Shown here: positions 16,981 to 25,702 of the stretch, piece after piece
How the letters are laid out: each line of letters opens with the position of its first letter
Position numbering within the stretch: position 1 is the stretch's first letter
From: Kitasatospora sp. NBC_00315
GTDB taxonomy: Bacteria > Actinomycetota > Actinomycetes > Streptomycetales > Streptomycetaceae
Reading direction: 5' to 3'
DNA: 64,000 nucleotides
Assembly (NCBI RefSeq): GCF_041435095.1
Contig: NZ_CP108025.1
Location: 6,572,001-6,636,000, forward strand
Made by a program: the position numbers and the translations under genes
The notes under the pieces: generated by a model
Database searches by the model: none
Seen by the model: only the letters and a program-made list of their open reading frames with translations
What the model was told of the DNA's origin: nothing

Positions 16981-17892
16981 TCAGTGTCCGGCGCCGAGGG
17001 TCTCGCCGACGCGGGCCGCCGTCTCGCGCAGCCACACGTGGGCCGAGTCCTGGGTGTGCACGGGGTGCCACCAGAGTGCCTCGTGCACCGGTACGGCATC
17101 GAACGGGCACGGCAGGATACGTACGTCGGCGAGCCGGGCCAGTCGCTCGGCCATGCGTTCCTGGACGAGCGCGACCCGCCGCGTGCCGGCGACCAGGAAC
17201 GGCAGGAGCTGGAAGCTCTCCACCGACACTTCGACCTTCGCGTCGATGCCGAGCAGGCCGAGCTGTTTGGCGGCCGGTGCGTCGTAGGGCTGTTGGTAGA
17301 TGGCCCAGGGCAGGCGGCCCAGGTCGTCCATGGTGAGGAAGTCTCCGACTTCGGGATGGCCGGTGGCCACCACGCAGACCCAGCGGTCCCGGTACAGCTC
17401 GACCGTGGGATAGCCGCTGATGACACCGTGCGGCATCAGCAGACCGTCCACCGAGCTCAGCAGCGGCCCGGCGGCTTCGACAATGCCGGGCCCGACCTGC
17501 TGGAAGCGCAGCCGGATCTCGGGCGCCTCCTCGTGCACGACTCGGGCCAGTTCCGTGCCGAACACCGCTACCGCATAGTCCGAGGCGAGCAGGGTGAACT
17601 CGCGGCTCTCCACGGCCGGGTCGAACGAGGCCTGACTGCTGAAGACCCGTTCCAGCAGGTCGCACGCGGTGGCGGTGCGTTCCAGCAGTGCGGTGCCCAG
17701 GGGGGTGAGCACGTAGCGGTTGCCGTCGCGCGCCAGCAGGTCGTCATCGAAGTGGCGCCGCAGCCGGGCCAGGGCGGCACTGGTGGCGGGCTGGCTCAGT
17801 CCGATCCGGGCGCCGGCGCGGGTGACGTTGCGCTCCTCCAGCAGGGCACGCAGAGCAAGCACGAGGTTGAGGTCCAGTTTGGCAAGGTTCAC
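16981..17892 (-). CDS. LysR-family transcriptional regulator
   Basis: A 303-residue regulator starting at GTG 17892 with an ideal GGAGG six bases upstream. The N-terminal winged HTH is LDLNLVLALRALLEERNVTR and GLSQPATSAALARLRRHFDD (residues 6-55). The effector-binding domain follows from about residue 95 (EFTLLASDYAVAVF), of the NodD/SyrM-type branch. LysR proteins bind an aromatic or pathway intermediate and activate a divergent operon. Here that would be the FAH-cyclase-monooxygenase set beginning 110 bp away at 18002. Confidence 0.92.
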   Translation of the reverse strand: MNLAKLDLNLVLALRALLEERNVTRAGARIGLSQPATSAALARLRRHFDDDLLARDGNRYVLTPLGTALLERTATACDLLERVFSSQASFDPAVESREFTLLASDYAVAVFGTELARVVHEEAPEIRLRFQQVGPGIVEAAGPLLSSVDGLLMPHGVISGYPTVELYRDRWVCVVATGHPEVGDFLTMDDLGRLPWAIYQQPYDAPAAKQLGLLGIDAKVEVSVESFQLLPFLVAGTRRVALVQERMAERLARLADVRILPCPFDAVPVHEALWWHPVHTQDSAHVWLRETAARVGETLGAGH

Positions 17893-18001
17893 GACGAGAC
17901 CTCCAGATATTTGTACTGCCGATGGTAGCGATTCAAAGAATCTATTTCCCGGATTCCTTGATCTCGGTCAGATTAGTCGCATCGCATCAGGAGGAAACCT
18001 C
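17893..18001. promoter_or_regulatory. LysR/catabolic operon divergent promoter region
   Basis: The 109-bp interval contains GATTC-AAA-GAATC (17930-17942) and a related GGATTCCTTGATC at 17951-17963. Both resemble the interrupted dyads used by LysR regulators. AGGAGGAAACCTC just before GTG 18002 is a strong RBS. Binding by the adjacent regulator is inferred. Confidence 0.55.
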
Positions 18002-18985
18002 GTGGCAATGCAAGCGCAACTCGCCGGTCCTTTCGCCGTCGGGACCTTTTCACGGCCGGACGGTGTGCAGTTCCCCGGCCTGGTGGTCTCCGGCCGTGTT
18101 CTCGACATCAGCGGCGTGCTCGGTGACGGCCGGTCGCGGAACACCCGTACGCTGCTGGAGAATTGGGACGAGGCACTGCCCGTCCTCCACCGCCTCGCGG
18201 CGGAACCCGGGCAACCGTGGCAGCCGATCACCGGTCTGCACACCCACGCCCCGGTCGAGCCCCGGCAGATCCTGCAGTCCGGCGCCAACTACCGGCAGCA
18301 CGTGATCGACCTGGTGGTGGCCCACCGCCGGCCGGACGACCCGCGCACCGAGGAACAGGCCCGCAACGAGGCCGCCGCGATGATGGACCGCCGCGCGGCC
18401 GAGGACCAGCCGTACATGTTCATCGGCCTGCCGTCCTCGATCACCGGCCCGTACGACGACGTGATCCTGCCCGCGTGGTGCGAGAAGCCGGACTGGGAGC
18501 TGGAGCTGACCGCGGTCATCGGCCGGCCCGCCTACCGGGTCAGCCCCGAGGAGGCGTTGGAGCACGTCGCCGCGTACACCATCGCCAACGACCTGACCGC
18601 CCGTGAGCTGATCTTCCGCAAGGACATGCCGGAGATCGGCACCGACTGGCTGCGCAGCAAGAACGCCCCCGGCTTCACCCCGCTCGGCCCCTACCTCGTG
18701 CCCGCGGCCTTCGTCGCGGACCCCTCCGGCCTGCAGGTCACGCTCAAGCTCAACGGCGAGACCATGCAGGACGAGTCCACCAAGGACATGATCTTCGACG
18801 TGGCGCGGATGGTCTCCTACGCCTCGCAGACCACCACCCTGCTCCCCGGCGACCTCGTCCTCACCGGCAGCCCGGCCGGCAACGGCATGCACTGGGGCCG
18901 CCTGCTGCGCGACGGCGACGTCATGGACGGCACCGTCACCGGCCTCGGCGCCCAGCGCACCCGCTGTATCGCGGAGCAGCGATGA
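18002..18985 (+). CDS. Fumarylacetoacetate hydrolase-family enzyme 1
   Basis: A 327-residue protein. GTG 18002 is chosen because AGGAGG lies nine bases upstream; ATG 18008 is the alternative. The FAH metal site is visible: Glu166 and Glu168 in KPDWELELTAVIGR and Asp197 in TIANDLTARELIF. The C-terminal LLPGDLVLTGSPAGNG loop is present. FAH enzymes cleave C-C bonds in 2,4-diketo acids or hydrate 2-hydroxydienoates after ring opening. It is the first gene of the LysR-controlled cluster and overlaps the next gene by 4 bp. A second FAH protein at 23312 is only distantly related, so the two probably act on different steps. Confidence 0.88.
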   Translation: MAMQAQLAGPFAVGTFSRPDGVQFPGLVVSGRVLDISGVLGDGRSRNTRTLLENWDEALPVLHRLAAEPGQPWQPITGLHTHAPVEPRQILQSGANYRQHVIDLVVAHRRPDDPRTEEQARNEAAAMMDRRAAEDQPYMFIGLPSSITGPYDDVILPAWCEKPDWELELTAVIGRPAYRVSPEEALEHVAAYTIANDLTARELIFRKDMPEIGTDWLRSKNAPGFTPLGPYLVPAAFVADPSGLQVTLKLNGETMQDESTKDMIFDVARMVSYASQTTTLLPGDLVLTGSPAGNGMHWGRLLRDGDVMDGTVTGLGAQRTRCIAEQR

Positions 18986-19953
18986 GTACCCCCGACCGGA
19001 CCGCCCCCGAGGCCGAGATCGCCAAGGCCGCCGCCGCGTACTCCAACTGGGGCCGCTGGGGCGAGGACGACCGCCTGGGCACCCTCAACTTCCTCGACGC
19101 GGCCAAGCGCCGGCAGGGCGCCGCCCTCGTCCGCCAGGGTGTCAGTTTCTCGCTCTCCCAGCGTTTCGACATGAACGGCCCGCAGAAGGGCTGGCGCCGG
19201 CGCACCAACCCCGTCCACACCATGCTCGACACCGGGACCGACGCCGCCGCCGGCCACCAGCCGTTCCCGCACGGCATCGGCGGCGCCGACGACGTGATCG
19301 CCATGCCCCTGCAGTGCTCCACCCAGTGGGACGGCCTCGGCCACATCTTCGACCACGGCAGGGCGTGGAACGGCCGTGACGCCGCGAGCACCGTCACCTC
19401 CGAGGGCGACCAGGTCACCGGCATCGAGCACATGGCCGCCGACGTCGCCGGACGGGGCGTCCTGCTCGACGTCGGCCGGGCGATCGGCACCGACGGGGAA
19501 CTCCCCGACGGCTTCGCGATCACCGAGGACCACCTGCGCGCCACCATCGAGGCCCAGGGCCCGAGTTCGGCCGTGGGCCGCGGCGACCTCGTGGTGATCC
19601 GCACGGGCCAGCTCACCCGCGCCCGCCGCGAGGGCTGGGGCGACTACGCAGGCGGGGACGCCCCCGGGCTCTCCTTCACCACCGCCGGCTGGCTGCACCG
19701 CACCGAGATCGCGGCCGTCGCCACCGACACCTGGGGCTTCGAGGTGCGGCCCAACGAGTTCGACCAGGCCTTCCAGCCCCTGCACCAGGTCGCCATTCCC
19801 AACATGGGCCTGCTGATCGGCGAGATGTGGGACCCGGACGCCCTCGCCGAGCACTGCGCCGTCGACGGCGTGTACGAGTTCTGGCTCACCGCCGCCCCGC
19901 TGCCGATCACCGGCGCCGTCGGCTCCCCGGTCAACCCGATCGCCGTCAAGTAG
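18982..19953 (+). CDS. Cyclase-family metal-dependent hydrolase
   Basis: A 323-residue protein translationally coupled to the preceding FAH gene (ATGA overlap). It belongs to the cyclase family (PF04199; kynurenine formamidase and isatin hydrolase relatives). GRWGEDDRLGTLNFLDAAKR is the typical N-terminal region, and CSTQWDGLGHIFD carries the metal-site Asp and His in place of HxGTHxD. Members hydrolyse amide, lactone or lactam bonds with Mn or Zn. In this operon, opening a lactone or amide formed around ring cleavage is plausible. A hairpin at 19975-20019 follows. Confidence 0.82.
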   Translation: MSTPDRTAPEAEIAKAAAAYSNWGRWGEDDRLGTLNFLDAAKRRQGAALVRQGVSFSLSQRFDMNGPQKGWRRRTNPVHTMLDTGTDAAAGHQPFPHGIGGADDVIAMPLQCSTQWDGLGHIFDHGRAWNGRDAASTVTSEGDQVTGIEHMAADVAGRGVLLDVGRAIGTDGELPDGFAITEDHLRATIEAQGPSSAVGRGDLVVIRTGQLTRARREGWGDYAGGDAPGLSFTTAGWLHRTEIAAVATDTWGFEVRPNEFDQAFQPLHQVAIPNMGLLIGEMWDPDALAEHCAVDGVYEFWLTAAPLPITGAVGSPVNPIAVK

Positions 19954-19974
19954 GCCGGCCCGCTCCCCTCAGCC

Positions 19975-20019
19975 GGGTCGGGCGCCCTGCGCCCTGGACA
20001 GCCACCGGGCGTCCGACCC
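19975..20019 (+). terminator. Intercistronic hairpin after the cyclase gene
   Basis: GGGTCGGGCGCCC (19975-19987) pairs with GGGCGTCCGACCC (20007-20019) with one bulge. It lies in the 146-bp gap before the flavin monooxygenase and may reduce read-through, dividing the cluster into units. Confidence 0.55.
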
Positions 20020-20099
20020 GCACTTCCATCCAGGTATCCCCTACCGCTCCTCCCCGTCCGCCGCTCAACGCAGCGCGGTTCACCCGTCAGGGAGTACAC

Positions 20100-21227
20100 A
20101 TGACCAGCGTCCGCACCGTCCTCGTGATCGGCGGTGGCACCGCAGGCAACGGCCTCACCGTCCTGCTGCGCAGGGCCGGCCTCGACGTCGACCTCGTCGA
20201 GGCCAAGACCGACTGGAACGTCTCCGGCTCCGGCATCACCCTCCAGGGCAACGCCCTGCGCGTGCTGCGCGAGATCGGCGTCTGGGAGCAGGTCCGGGAA
20301 GCCGGTTTCGGCTTCGGATCACTCGGCATCACCGCCCCGGACGGCACGCTCCTGCACGTCGCCCGCGACGTGCGCACCGGCGGCGACGACCTGCCCGCCA
20401 CCCTCGGCATGCAGCGCCCGCAGCTCCAGCGCATCCTCATCGACGCGGTGAAGGCGTCCGGCGCCAAGGTCCGTCTCGGAACCACCGTCGAGTCGCTGTC
20501 CTCGGACGACGACGGCGTGTGGGTGCGCTTCGACGACGGCACCGGCGGCCGCTACGACCTGGTGGTCGGCGCCGACGGCATCAGCTCCGCCACCCGCGCC
20601 ATGATCGGCATCACCGAGCGCCCCGAGCCCACCGGCATGGCGATCTGGCGCACCCCCGCCCCCCGCCCCGCCGACGTAGAGCGCACCGACCTCACCTACG
20701 GCGGCCCCTGCTACATCGCCGGCTACTGCCCCACCGGCCCCGACACCGTCTACGCCTACCTGGTCGAGCCCAAGCGCGACCGCGCCGGCATCGACCCCGC
20801 CACGTACGCCGACGAGATGCGCCGCCTCGCGGCCGGCTACGGCGGCCACTGGGCCGAGATCGCCGCGAGCATCACCGACCCGAAGCAGGTCAACTACACC
20901 TGGTTCGACCGCCACCTCGTCGAGGGCCCCTGGCACCGCGGCCGCGTCGTCCTGGTCGGCGACGCCGCGCACGCCTGCCCGCCCACCCTCGCCCAGGGCG
21001 CCGCGATGTCCCTGGAGGACGCCGCCGTCCTCGCCGAACTCCTCACCACCCGGGAGAAGTTCGACGAACAACTGCTGCTCGACTACCACGCCCGCCGACT
21101 GCCCCGCGTACGGCTGGTCGTCGAGAGCTCCTGCCAGCTCGGCCAGTGGCTGATGGACGGCGTCCGCGACGCCGACGTCCCCGGCCTGATGGGCCGCACC
21201 ATGACCGTCCTCAAGGAACTGCCGTGA
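20100..21227 (+). CDS. FAD-dependent aromatic hydroxylase
   Basis: A 375-residue group A flavoprotein monooxygenase starting at ATG 20100 behind CAGGGAG. The Rossmann motif VIGGGTAGNGLTVLLRRAG covers residues 9-27, DLVVGADGISSATR holds the DG motif, and LVGDAAHACPPTLAQGAAMS binds the FAD ribityl chain. Such enzymes insert one oxygen into a phenolic ring using NAD(P)H. It is not close to the PobA copy at 30742 and lacks that enzyme's substrate-site motifs. Followed directly (TGATG) by the decarboxylase-like amidohydrolase, it probably prepares the diol cleaved by the extradiol dioxygenase at 22278. Confidence 0.88.
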   Translation: MTSVRTVLVIGGGTAGNGLTVLLRRAGLDVDLVEAKTDWNVSGSGITLQGNALRVLREIGVWEQVREAGFGFGSLGITAPDGTLLHVARDVRTGGDDLPATLGMQRPQLQRILIDAVKASGAKVRLGTTVESLSSDDDGVWVRFDDGTGGRYDLVVGADGISSATRAMIGITERPEPTGMAIWRTPAPRPADVERTDLTYGGPCYIAGYCPTGPDTVYAYLVEPKRDRAGIDPATYADEMRRLAAGYGGHWAEIAASITDPKQVNYTWFDRHLVEGPWHRGRVVLVGDAAHACPPTLAQGAAMSLEDAAVLAELLTTREKFDEQLLLDYHARRLPRVRLVVESSCQLGQWLMDGVRDADVPGLMGRTMTVLKELP

Positions 21228-22264
21228 TGACCCCCGCCAACAACGCCCCCACCAACAACGCCTCCGCCAACAACGCCCCCACCGTCGACGTCCACGCCCA
21301 CCTGCTGCTGCCCGAGGTCGAAGCGCTGGTCGCCGACCACCCCGCCCTGGCCGACGCCCGCGCCCTGGACGCCCGCCGCAACGGCCCCGAGGCCCTCGCC
21401 GTCAGCGGCCCCATGGTCCGCGAGCGCATCCCGCTGCTCACCGACGTCGACGCCCGTCTGGCCGCGATGGACACCCAGGGCGTGGACATCCAGCTGGTCA
21501 GCCCCTCGCCCTCGCACTACCACTACTGGGCCGACGAGCAGACGGCGCGCGGTGTCTGGCAACTCGCCAACACCGCCACCGCAGAGCACTGCGCCAAGGC
21601 CCCGGACCGGCTCCGCGGTCTCGGCCTCATCGCCCTCCAGCACCCCCACCTCGCCGTCGAGGCGCTGGACCACGCCCTGGACAGCGGCCTGCTCGGCGTC
21701 GAGATCTCCAGCCACGCGCCCGGTCTCGAACTGTCCGACGCGCGGCTGGAGCCCTTCTGGGCCCGCGCAGCCGAAACCGGCGCCGTCCTCTTCCTGCACC
21801 CCTTCGGCTGCACCCTCGACGAGCGACTGAACCGCTGGTACCTCTCCAACACCGTCGGCCAGCCCACCGAGAACGCGGTCGCCCTCTCCCACCTGATCTT
21901 CTCCGGCGTCCTCGACCGCCACGCCGGCCTGAAGGTCATCGCCGCGCACGGCGGCGGCTACCTGCCCACCCACATCGGCCGCTCCGACCACGCCTGGCGC
22001 GCCCGCCCCGACGCCCGAGGCTGCGCCCGCGAACCCAGCAGCTACCTCAAGGACCTGTGGTTCGACTCCCTCGTCCACGACCCCGCCGTCCTGCGCGAAC
22101 TCGTCCGCGTCGCCGGCGAGGACCGGGTGCTGCTCGGCTCCGACTTCCCCTTCGACATGGGCACCTGGGACCCGCTCGGCGCACTCGCCGAAGCCGGCCT
22201 GTCCGACCACGACCACCACGCCGTCCGTGGCGCGAACGCCGCAGCCCTGCTGGGCCTCGGCTGA
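21227..22264 (+). CDS. ACMSD-like amidohydrolase, probable decarboxylase
   Basis: A 345-residue protein; its ATG shares a base with the preceding stop. The TIM-barrel metal ligands of the amidohydrolase-2/ACMSD branch are all present: His23 and His25 in DVHAHLLLPE, His191 in LFLHPFG, His241 in AAHGGGYLPTHIGR and Asp306 in LLGSDFPFDMG. This branch contains non-oxidative decarboxylases (ACMSD, gamma-resorcylate, 2,3-dihydroxybenzoate and PraH-type) and some ring-cleavage hydrolases. Residues 1-19 are a low-complexity Asn/Ala leader. Between a hydroxylase and an extradiol dioxygenase, decarboxylation of a hydroxybenzoate or of the cleavage product is the likeliest role. Confidence 0.85.
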   Translation: MTPANNAPTNNASANNAPTVDVHAHLLLPEVEALVADHPALADARALDARRNGPEALAVSGPMVRERIPLLTDVDARLAAMDTQGVDIQLVSPSPSHYHYWADEQTARGVWQLANTATAEHCAKAPDRLRGLGLIALQHPHLAVEALDHALDSGLLGVEISSHAPGLELSDARLEPFWARAAETGAVLFLHPFGCTLDERLNRWYLSNTVGQPTENAVALSHLIFSGVLDRHAGLKVIAAHGGGYLPTHIGRSDHAWRARPDARGCAREPSSYLKDLWFDSLVHDPAVLRELVRVAGEDRVLLGSDFPFDMGTWDPLGALAEAGLSDHDHHAVRGANAAALLGLG

Positions 22265-22277
22265 GGAGGAACACACC

Positions 22278-23213
22278 ATGAACCGCCTGCTCACCCACCT
22301 GCGGCACGTCGACCTCGCCGTGCCCGACTACGAGGCACAGCTCGACTTCTACGCCCAACTCTGGGGCCTCACCAAGGTCGCCGAGGACTCCGGCATCTCC
22401 TTCCTCGCCGCCGAGGGCTCACCCGAGCAGTACATCGTGCGGCTGCGCCGCGCCGAGGAGAAGCGCCTCGACCTCATCTCCTACGGCGCCGCCACCCCCG
22501 CCGACGTCGACACCCTCGCCGAGCAACTGCTCGCCGGCGGCGTCCAGCTGATAACCCGCCCCGGCACCGTCGACACCCCCGGCGGCGGCTACGGCTTCCG
22601 CTTCTTCGACGTCGACGGCCGCACCATCGAGGTCAGCGCCGACGTCGCCACCCGCACCCACCGCCGCATCGAGGAGAAGGAGTCCATCCCCGTCCGCCTC
22701 TCCCACGTCGTCGTCAACTCACCCGACCTGGACCGCACCCGCCAGTGGTACGAGCGGCACCTCGGCTTCGCCCTCTCCGACACCCTCGCCTCCCCGCACA
22801 TGGGCGAGGTGATGCACTTCATGCGGATCAGCAACCAGCACCACTCCATGGCCATCGCCAAGGGCCCGCACACCTCGCTGCACCACGTCTCCTTCGAGAT
22901 GCGCGGCCTGGACGAGTACATGTACGGCACCGGCCGGCTGCTCCGGGCGGGCGTCCGCAAGGTCTGGGGCCCCGGCCGTCACCTGGCGGGCAACAACACC
23001 TTCACCTACTTCCTCGACCCGCACGGCAACACGGTGGAGTACACCACCGAGCTGGAGCAGTTGGACGAGGACGCCTGGCACCCGCACGTCTACGACTTCT
23101 CCCAGCCCGAGGTCACCGACCAGTGGGGCACGGCCAATCCGATGAGCGAGATCGTCGCCAAGGAATCGTTCAACGACGTCGACCGCGGCGTGTTCGTCGC
23201 CCCGCCGGTCTGA
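22278..23213 (+). CDS. Type I extradiol (catechol 2,3-) dioxygenase
   Basis: A 311-residue two-domain vicinal oxygen chelate protein, with GAGGAGG eight bases before ATG 22278. The 2-His-1-Glu iron site of type I extradiol dioxygenases is visible: His143 in RLSHVVVNSPD, His202/203 in SLHHVSFEMRG and Glu254 in NTVEYTTELE. It would cleave a substituted catechol next to the hydroxyls, giving a muconic semialdehyde-type product. A 13-bp-arm hairpin follows before the second FAH gene. Ring-cleaving function is well supported; the substrate cannot be read. Confidence 0.88.
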   Translation: MNRLLTHLRHVDLAVPDYEAQLDFYAQLWGLTKVAEDSGISFLAAEGSPEQYIVRLRRAEEKRLDLISYGAATPADVDTLAEQLLAGGVQLITRPGTVDTPGGGYGFRFFDVDGRTIEVSADVATRTHRRIEEKESIPVRLSHVVVNSPDLDRTRQWYERHLGFALSDTLASPHMGEVMHFMRISNQHHSMAIAKGPHTSLHHVSFEMRGLDEYMYGTGRLLRAGVRKVWGPGRHLAGNNTFTYFLDPHGNTVEYTTELEQLDEDAWHPHVYDFSQPEVTDQWGTANPMSEIVAKESFNDVDRGVFVAPPV

Positions 23214-23221
23214 CCCGAACC

Positions 23222-23271
23222 CCGGTGCCCGGCGGCCGGGCCATGCCCTGACACGGCGCGCCGGGCACCGG
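23222..23271 (+). terminator. Intercistronic hairpin after the extradiol dioxygenase
   Basis: CCGGTGCCCGGCG (23222-23234) and its perfect complement (23259-23271) enclose 24 nt. It lies in the 98-bp gap before the second FAH gene and could act as terminator or attenuator. Confidence 0.6.
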
Positions 23272-23311
23272 ACCCTCTTCCGCACCGATCCCTTTACCTC
23301 CGAGGAACACC

Positions 23312-24274
23312 ATGCGCCTGGCCACCTACGAGTACGACGGCGAACGCCGCTGCGGCGTGGTCGACGGAGACCGCCTGCACCCGCTGCCGGCCGACGTCGA
23401 CCTGCTCCAACTGGTCCGCGCCGGGCTCCCCGCCCTCCTGCACGCCGGCGAGGAAGCGCTCGCCGGTCCCGCCGGCCCCGCGCTGGCGGACGTGCGGCTG
23501 CTGCCGCCTCTCCAGCCCCCGACCGTGCGCGACTTCGTCGCGTTCGAGGAGCACGTCGAGGGCGTGCGCCGCAGCATCGACGGCGCCGCCGGTGTGCCGG
23601 AGGCCTGGTACGAGGCGCCCACCTTCTACTTCGGCAACCCCTACGCCGTGATCGGCGCCCACGACGACGTCCCGATGCCCCCCGGATCGACGGTGCTGGA
23701 CTTCGAACTGGAGGTCGCGGCGGTCATCGGCCGGGAGGGGGCCGACCTCACCTCGGAACAGGCCCGCGAGCACATCATCGGGTACACGATCTTCAACGAC
23801 TGGTCGGCCCGCGACCTGCAGTCCCGCGAGATGAAGGTCGGCCTGGGCCCCTGCAAGGGCAAGGACACCGCCACCACCCTCGGCCCCTGGCTGGTCACCG
23901 CCGACGAACTGGAGCCCCACCGCGACGCGGACGGATTCCTGCGCCTCGCCCTGACCGCCGAGGTCAACGGCGAGGTCATCGGCCGGGACCTGCTGTCCAA
24001 CATGGGCTGGACCTTCGAGGACCTGGTCGCGTACGCCTCCCGCGGCACCACCGTGCGCCCCGGTGACGTCCTCGGGTCGGGCACCTGCGGCAACGGCGGC
24101 TGCCTCGCCGAGCTGTGGGGCCGCAACGGGCAGCAGAGTCCGCCGCCGCTCCAGCCCGGCGACACCGTCACCCTCACCGTCGAGGGCATCGGCACCGTCT
24201 CCAACACCGTCGTCACAGGTGCCGACCCGGTGCCGCTGCGGCCCGCCCGGGCCCGGCCCCGCACCCGCCCCTGA
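23312..24274 (+). CDS. Fumarylacetoacetate hydrolase-family enzyme 2
   Basis: A 320-residue FAH protein with an RBS (CCGAGGAA) upstream of ATG 23312. The N-terminal half has RLATYEYDGERRCGVVDGDR, and the catalytic part carries the ExE metal motif in VLDFELEVAAVIGREG and Asp in TIFNDWSARDLQSREM, with GSGTCGNGGCLAELWGRNG near the end. It resembles actinobacterial acylpyruvase and 2-keto acid hydrolases of ring-cleavage pathways. It lies between the meta-cleavage genes and the CoA transferase and shares a direction and short gaps with both, so it probably finishes the meta pathway. Confidence 0.87.
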   Translation: MRLATYEYDGERRCGVVDGDRLHPLPADVDLLQLVRAGLPALLHAGEEALAGPAGPALADVRLLPPLQPPTVRDFVAFEEHVEGVRRSIDGAAGVPEAWYEAPTFYFGNPYAVIGAHDDVPMPPGSTVLDFELEVAAVIGREGADLTSEQAREHIIGYTIFNDWSARDLQSREMKVGLGPCKGKDTATTLGPWLVTADELEPHRDADGFLRLALTAEVNGEVIGRDLLSNMGWTFEDLVAYASRGTTVRPGDVLGSGTCGNGGCLAELWGRNGQQSPPPLQPGDTVTLTVEGIGTVSNTVVTGADPVPLRPARARPRTRP

Positions 24275-24311
24275 CAGCAGCCCACACGACAAGAGGCAGA
24301 GGAACACCCCC

Positions 24312-25067
24312 ATGGACAAAGTGAGTACAAGCGCCGGGGAGGCCGTGGCCGACATCCCCGACGGCGCCTCGCTGGCCGTCGGCGGCTTCGGCCTCAGCGG
24401 CGTGCCCGACACCCTGATACGGGCGCTCTTCGCGCAGGGCGCCGCCGGCCTGAGCGTGGTCTCCAACAACTGCGGCGTCGACGGCGCGGGCCTCGGACTG
24501 CTGCTGGCAGCCGGCCGGATCGCCCGCGTCACCGGCAGCTACGTCGGCGAGAACAAGGAGTTCGCCCGCCAGTACCTCGGCGGCGAGCTGGAGGTAGAAC
24601 TCGTCCCGCAGGGCACCCTCGCCGAGCGGCTGCGGGCCGGCGGCTGCGGAATCCCGGCCTTCTTCACCCCCGCCGGTGTCGGCACCCAGGTCGCCGACGG
24701 CGGCCTGCCCTGGCGTCACACGCCCGACGGCGCGGTGGCCCTCGCCTCCCCGCCCAAGGAGATCCGCGAGTTCGACGGCCGCAGCTACGTCCTGGAACGT
24801 GGTATCACCACCGACTACGCGCTCGTCCGGGCGGCCCGCGGGGACCGCCACGGCAACCTCGTCTTCAACAGGGCCGCCCGCAACTTCAACCCGCTCGCCG
24901 CGATGGCCGGACGCATCACGCTCGCCGAGGTCGAGGAACTCGTCGAACCCGGCGAACTGCGTCCCGACGAGATCCACCTGCCGGGCGTCTTCGTGCAGCG
25001 CGTCGTCGCCCTCACCCCCGCACAGGCCGCCGACAAGCAGATCGAGAAGAGGACGGTGCGCGCCTGA
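24312..25067 (+). CDS. pcaI: 3-oxoadipate CoA-transferase, alpha subunit
   Basis: A 251-residue class I CoA-transferase A subunit: LAVGGFGLSGVPDTLIRAL, VVSNNCGVDGAGLGLLL and YVGENKEFARQYLGGELEVE are diagnostic. The reading as 3-oxoadipate rather than acetoacetate transferase rests on position at the head of pcaJFHGBL. With PcaJ it moves CoA from succinyl-CoA to 3-oxoadipate in the cytoplasm. The stop overlaps the pcaJ ATG. The closely related SCOT (ScoA) remains the alternative. Confidence 0.85.
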   Translation: MDKVSTSAGEAVADIPDGASLAVGGFGLSGVPDTLIRALFAQGAAGLSVVSNNCGVDGAGLGLLLAAGRIARVTGSYVGENKEFARQYLGGELEVELVPQGTLAERLRAGGCGIPAFFTPAGVGTQVADGGLPWRHTPDGAVALASPPKEIREFDGRSYVLERGITTDYALVRAARGDRHGNLVFNRAARNFNPLAAMAGRITLAEVEELVEPGELRPDEIHLPGVFVQRVVALTPAQAADKQIEKRTVRA

Positions 25068-25702
25068 TGGCCTGGACCCGTGACCAGATGGCGGCCCGGG
25101 CCGCCCGCGAACTCGCCGACGGCAGCTACGTCAACCTCGGCATCGGCCTGCCGACCCTGGTGCCCAACTTCCTGCCCGACGGCATCGACGTCGTCCTCCA
25201 GTCGGAGAACGGCATCCTGGGCGTCGGCCCGTACCCGGCTTCCGAAGAGGTCGACCCCGACCTGATCAACGCCGGCAAGGAAACCGTCACGGTCCTGGCC
25301 GGAGCCTCCTTCTTCGACTCCTCGCTGTCCTTCGGCATGATCCGCGGCGGCCACGTGGACGCCGCGATCCTCGGCGCCATGCAGGTGTCCGCCGGCGGTG
25401 ACCTCGCCAACTGGATGATCCCCGGCAGGATGGTCAAGGGCATGGGCGGCGCGATGGACCTGGTGCACGGTGCCCGCCGCGTCGTCGTCCTGATGGAGCA
25501 CACCGCCAAGGACGGCTCCCCGAAGATCGTCCGGGAGTGCACCCTGCCGCTCACCGGCAAGGCCTGCGTCCACCGCATCATCACCGACCTCGGCGTCCTC
25601 GACGTCACCCCCGACGGCCTCGTCCTCGTCGAGACCGCCCCCGGTGTCACCGTCGCAGAGCTGGTTGCCGCCACCGCCGCACCCGTCCGGGAACAGGTGT
25701 GA
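25067..25702 (+). CDS. pcaJ: 3-oxoadipate CoA-transferase, beta subunit
   Basis: A 211-residue class I CoA-transferase B subunit, coupled to pcaI (ATG overlaps the TGA). The catalytic glutamate that forms the CoA thioester lies in VVLQSENGILGVGPYP. NLGIGLPTLVPNFLPDGID and GMGGAMDLVHGARRVVVLME are conserved blocks. The subunit pairs with PcaI. The downstream thiolase starts inside its stop codon (GTGA), showing tight operon structure. Confidence 0.86.
   Translation: MAWTRDQMAARAARELADGSYVNLGIGLPTLVPNFLPDGIDVVLQSENGILGVGPYPASEEVDPDLINAGKETVTVLAGASFFDSSLSFGMIRGGHVDAAILGAMQVSAGGDLANWMIPGRMVKGMGGAMDLVHGARRVVVLMEHTAKDGSPKIVRECTLPLTGKACVHRIITDLGVLDVTPDGLVLVETAPGVTVAELVAATAAPVREQV

Noticed and set aside
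15450..17426. A 658-codon reverse-strand open frame over the MFS and LysR genes
   Set aside because: It is Arg/Pro/Ala-rich shadow sequence in the wrong frame; the MFS and LysR readings explain the same DNA with clear domains.
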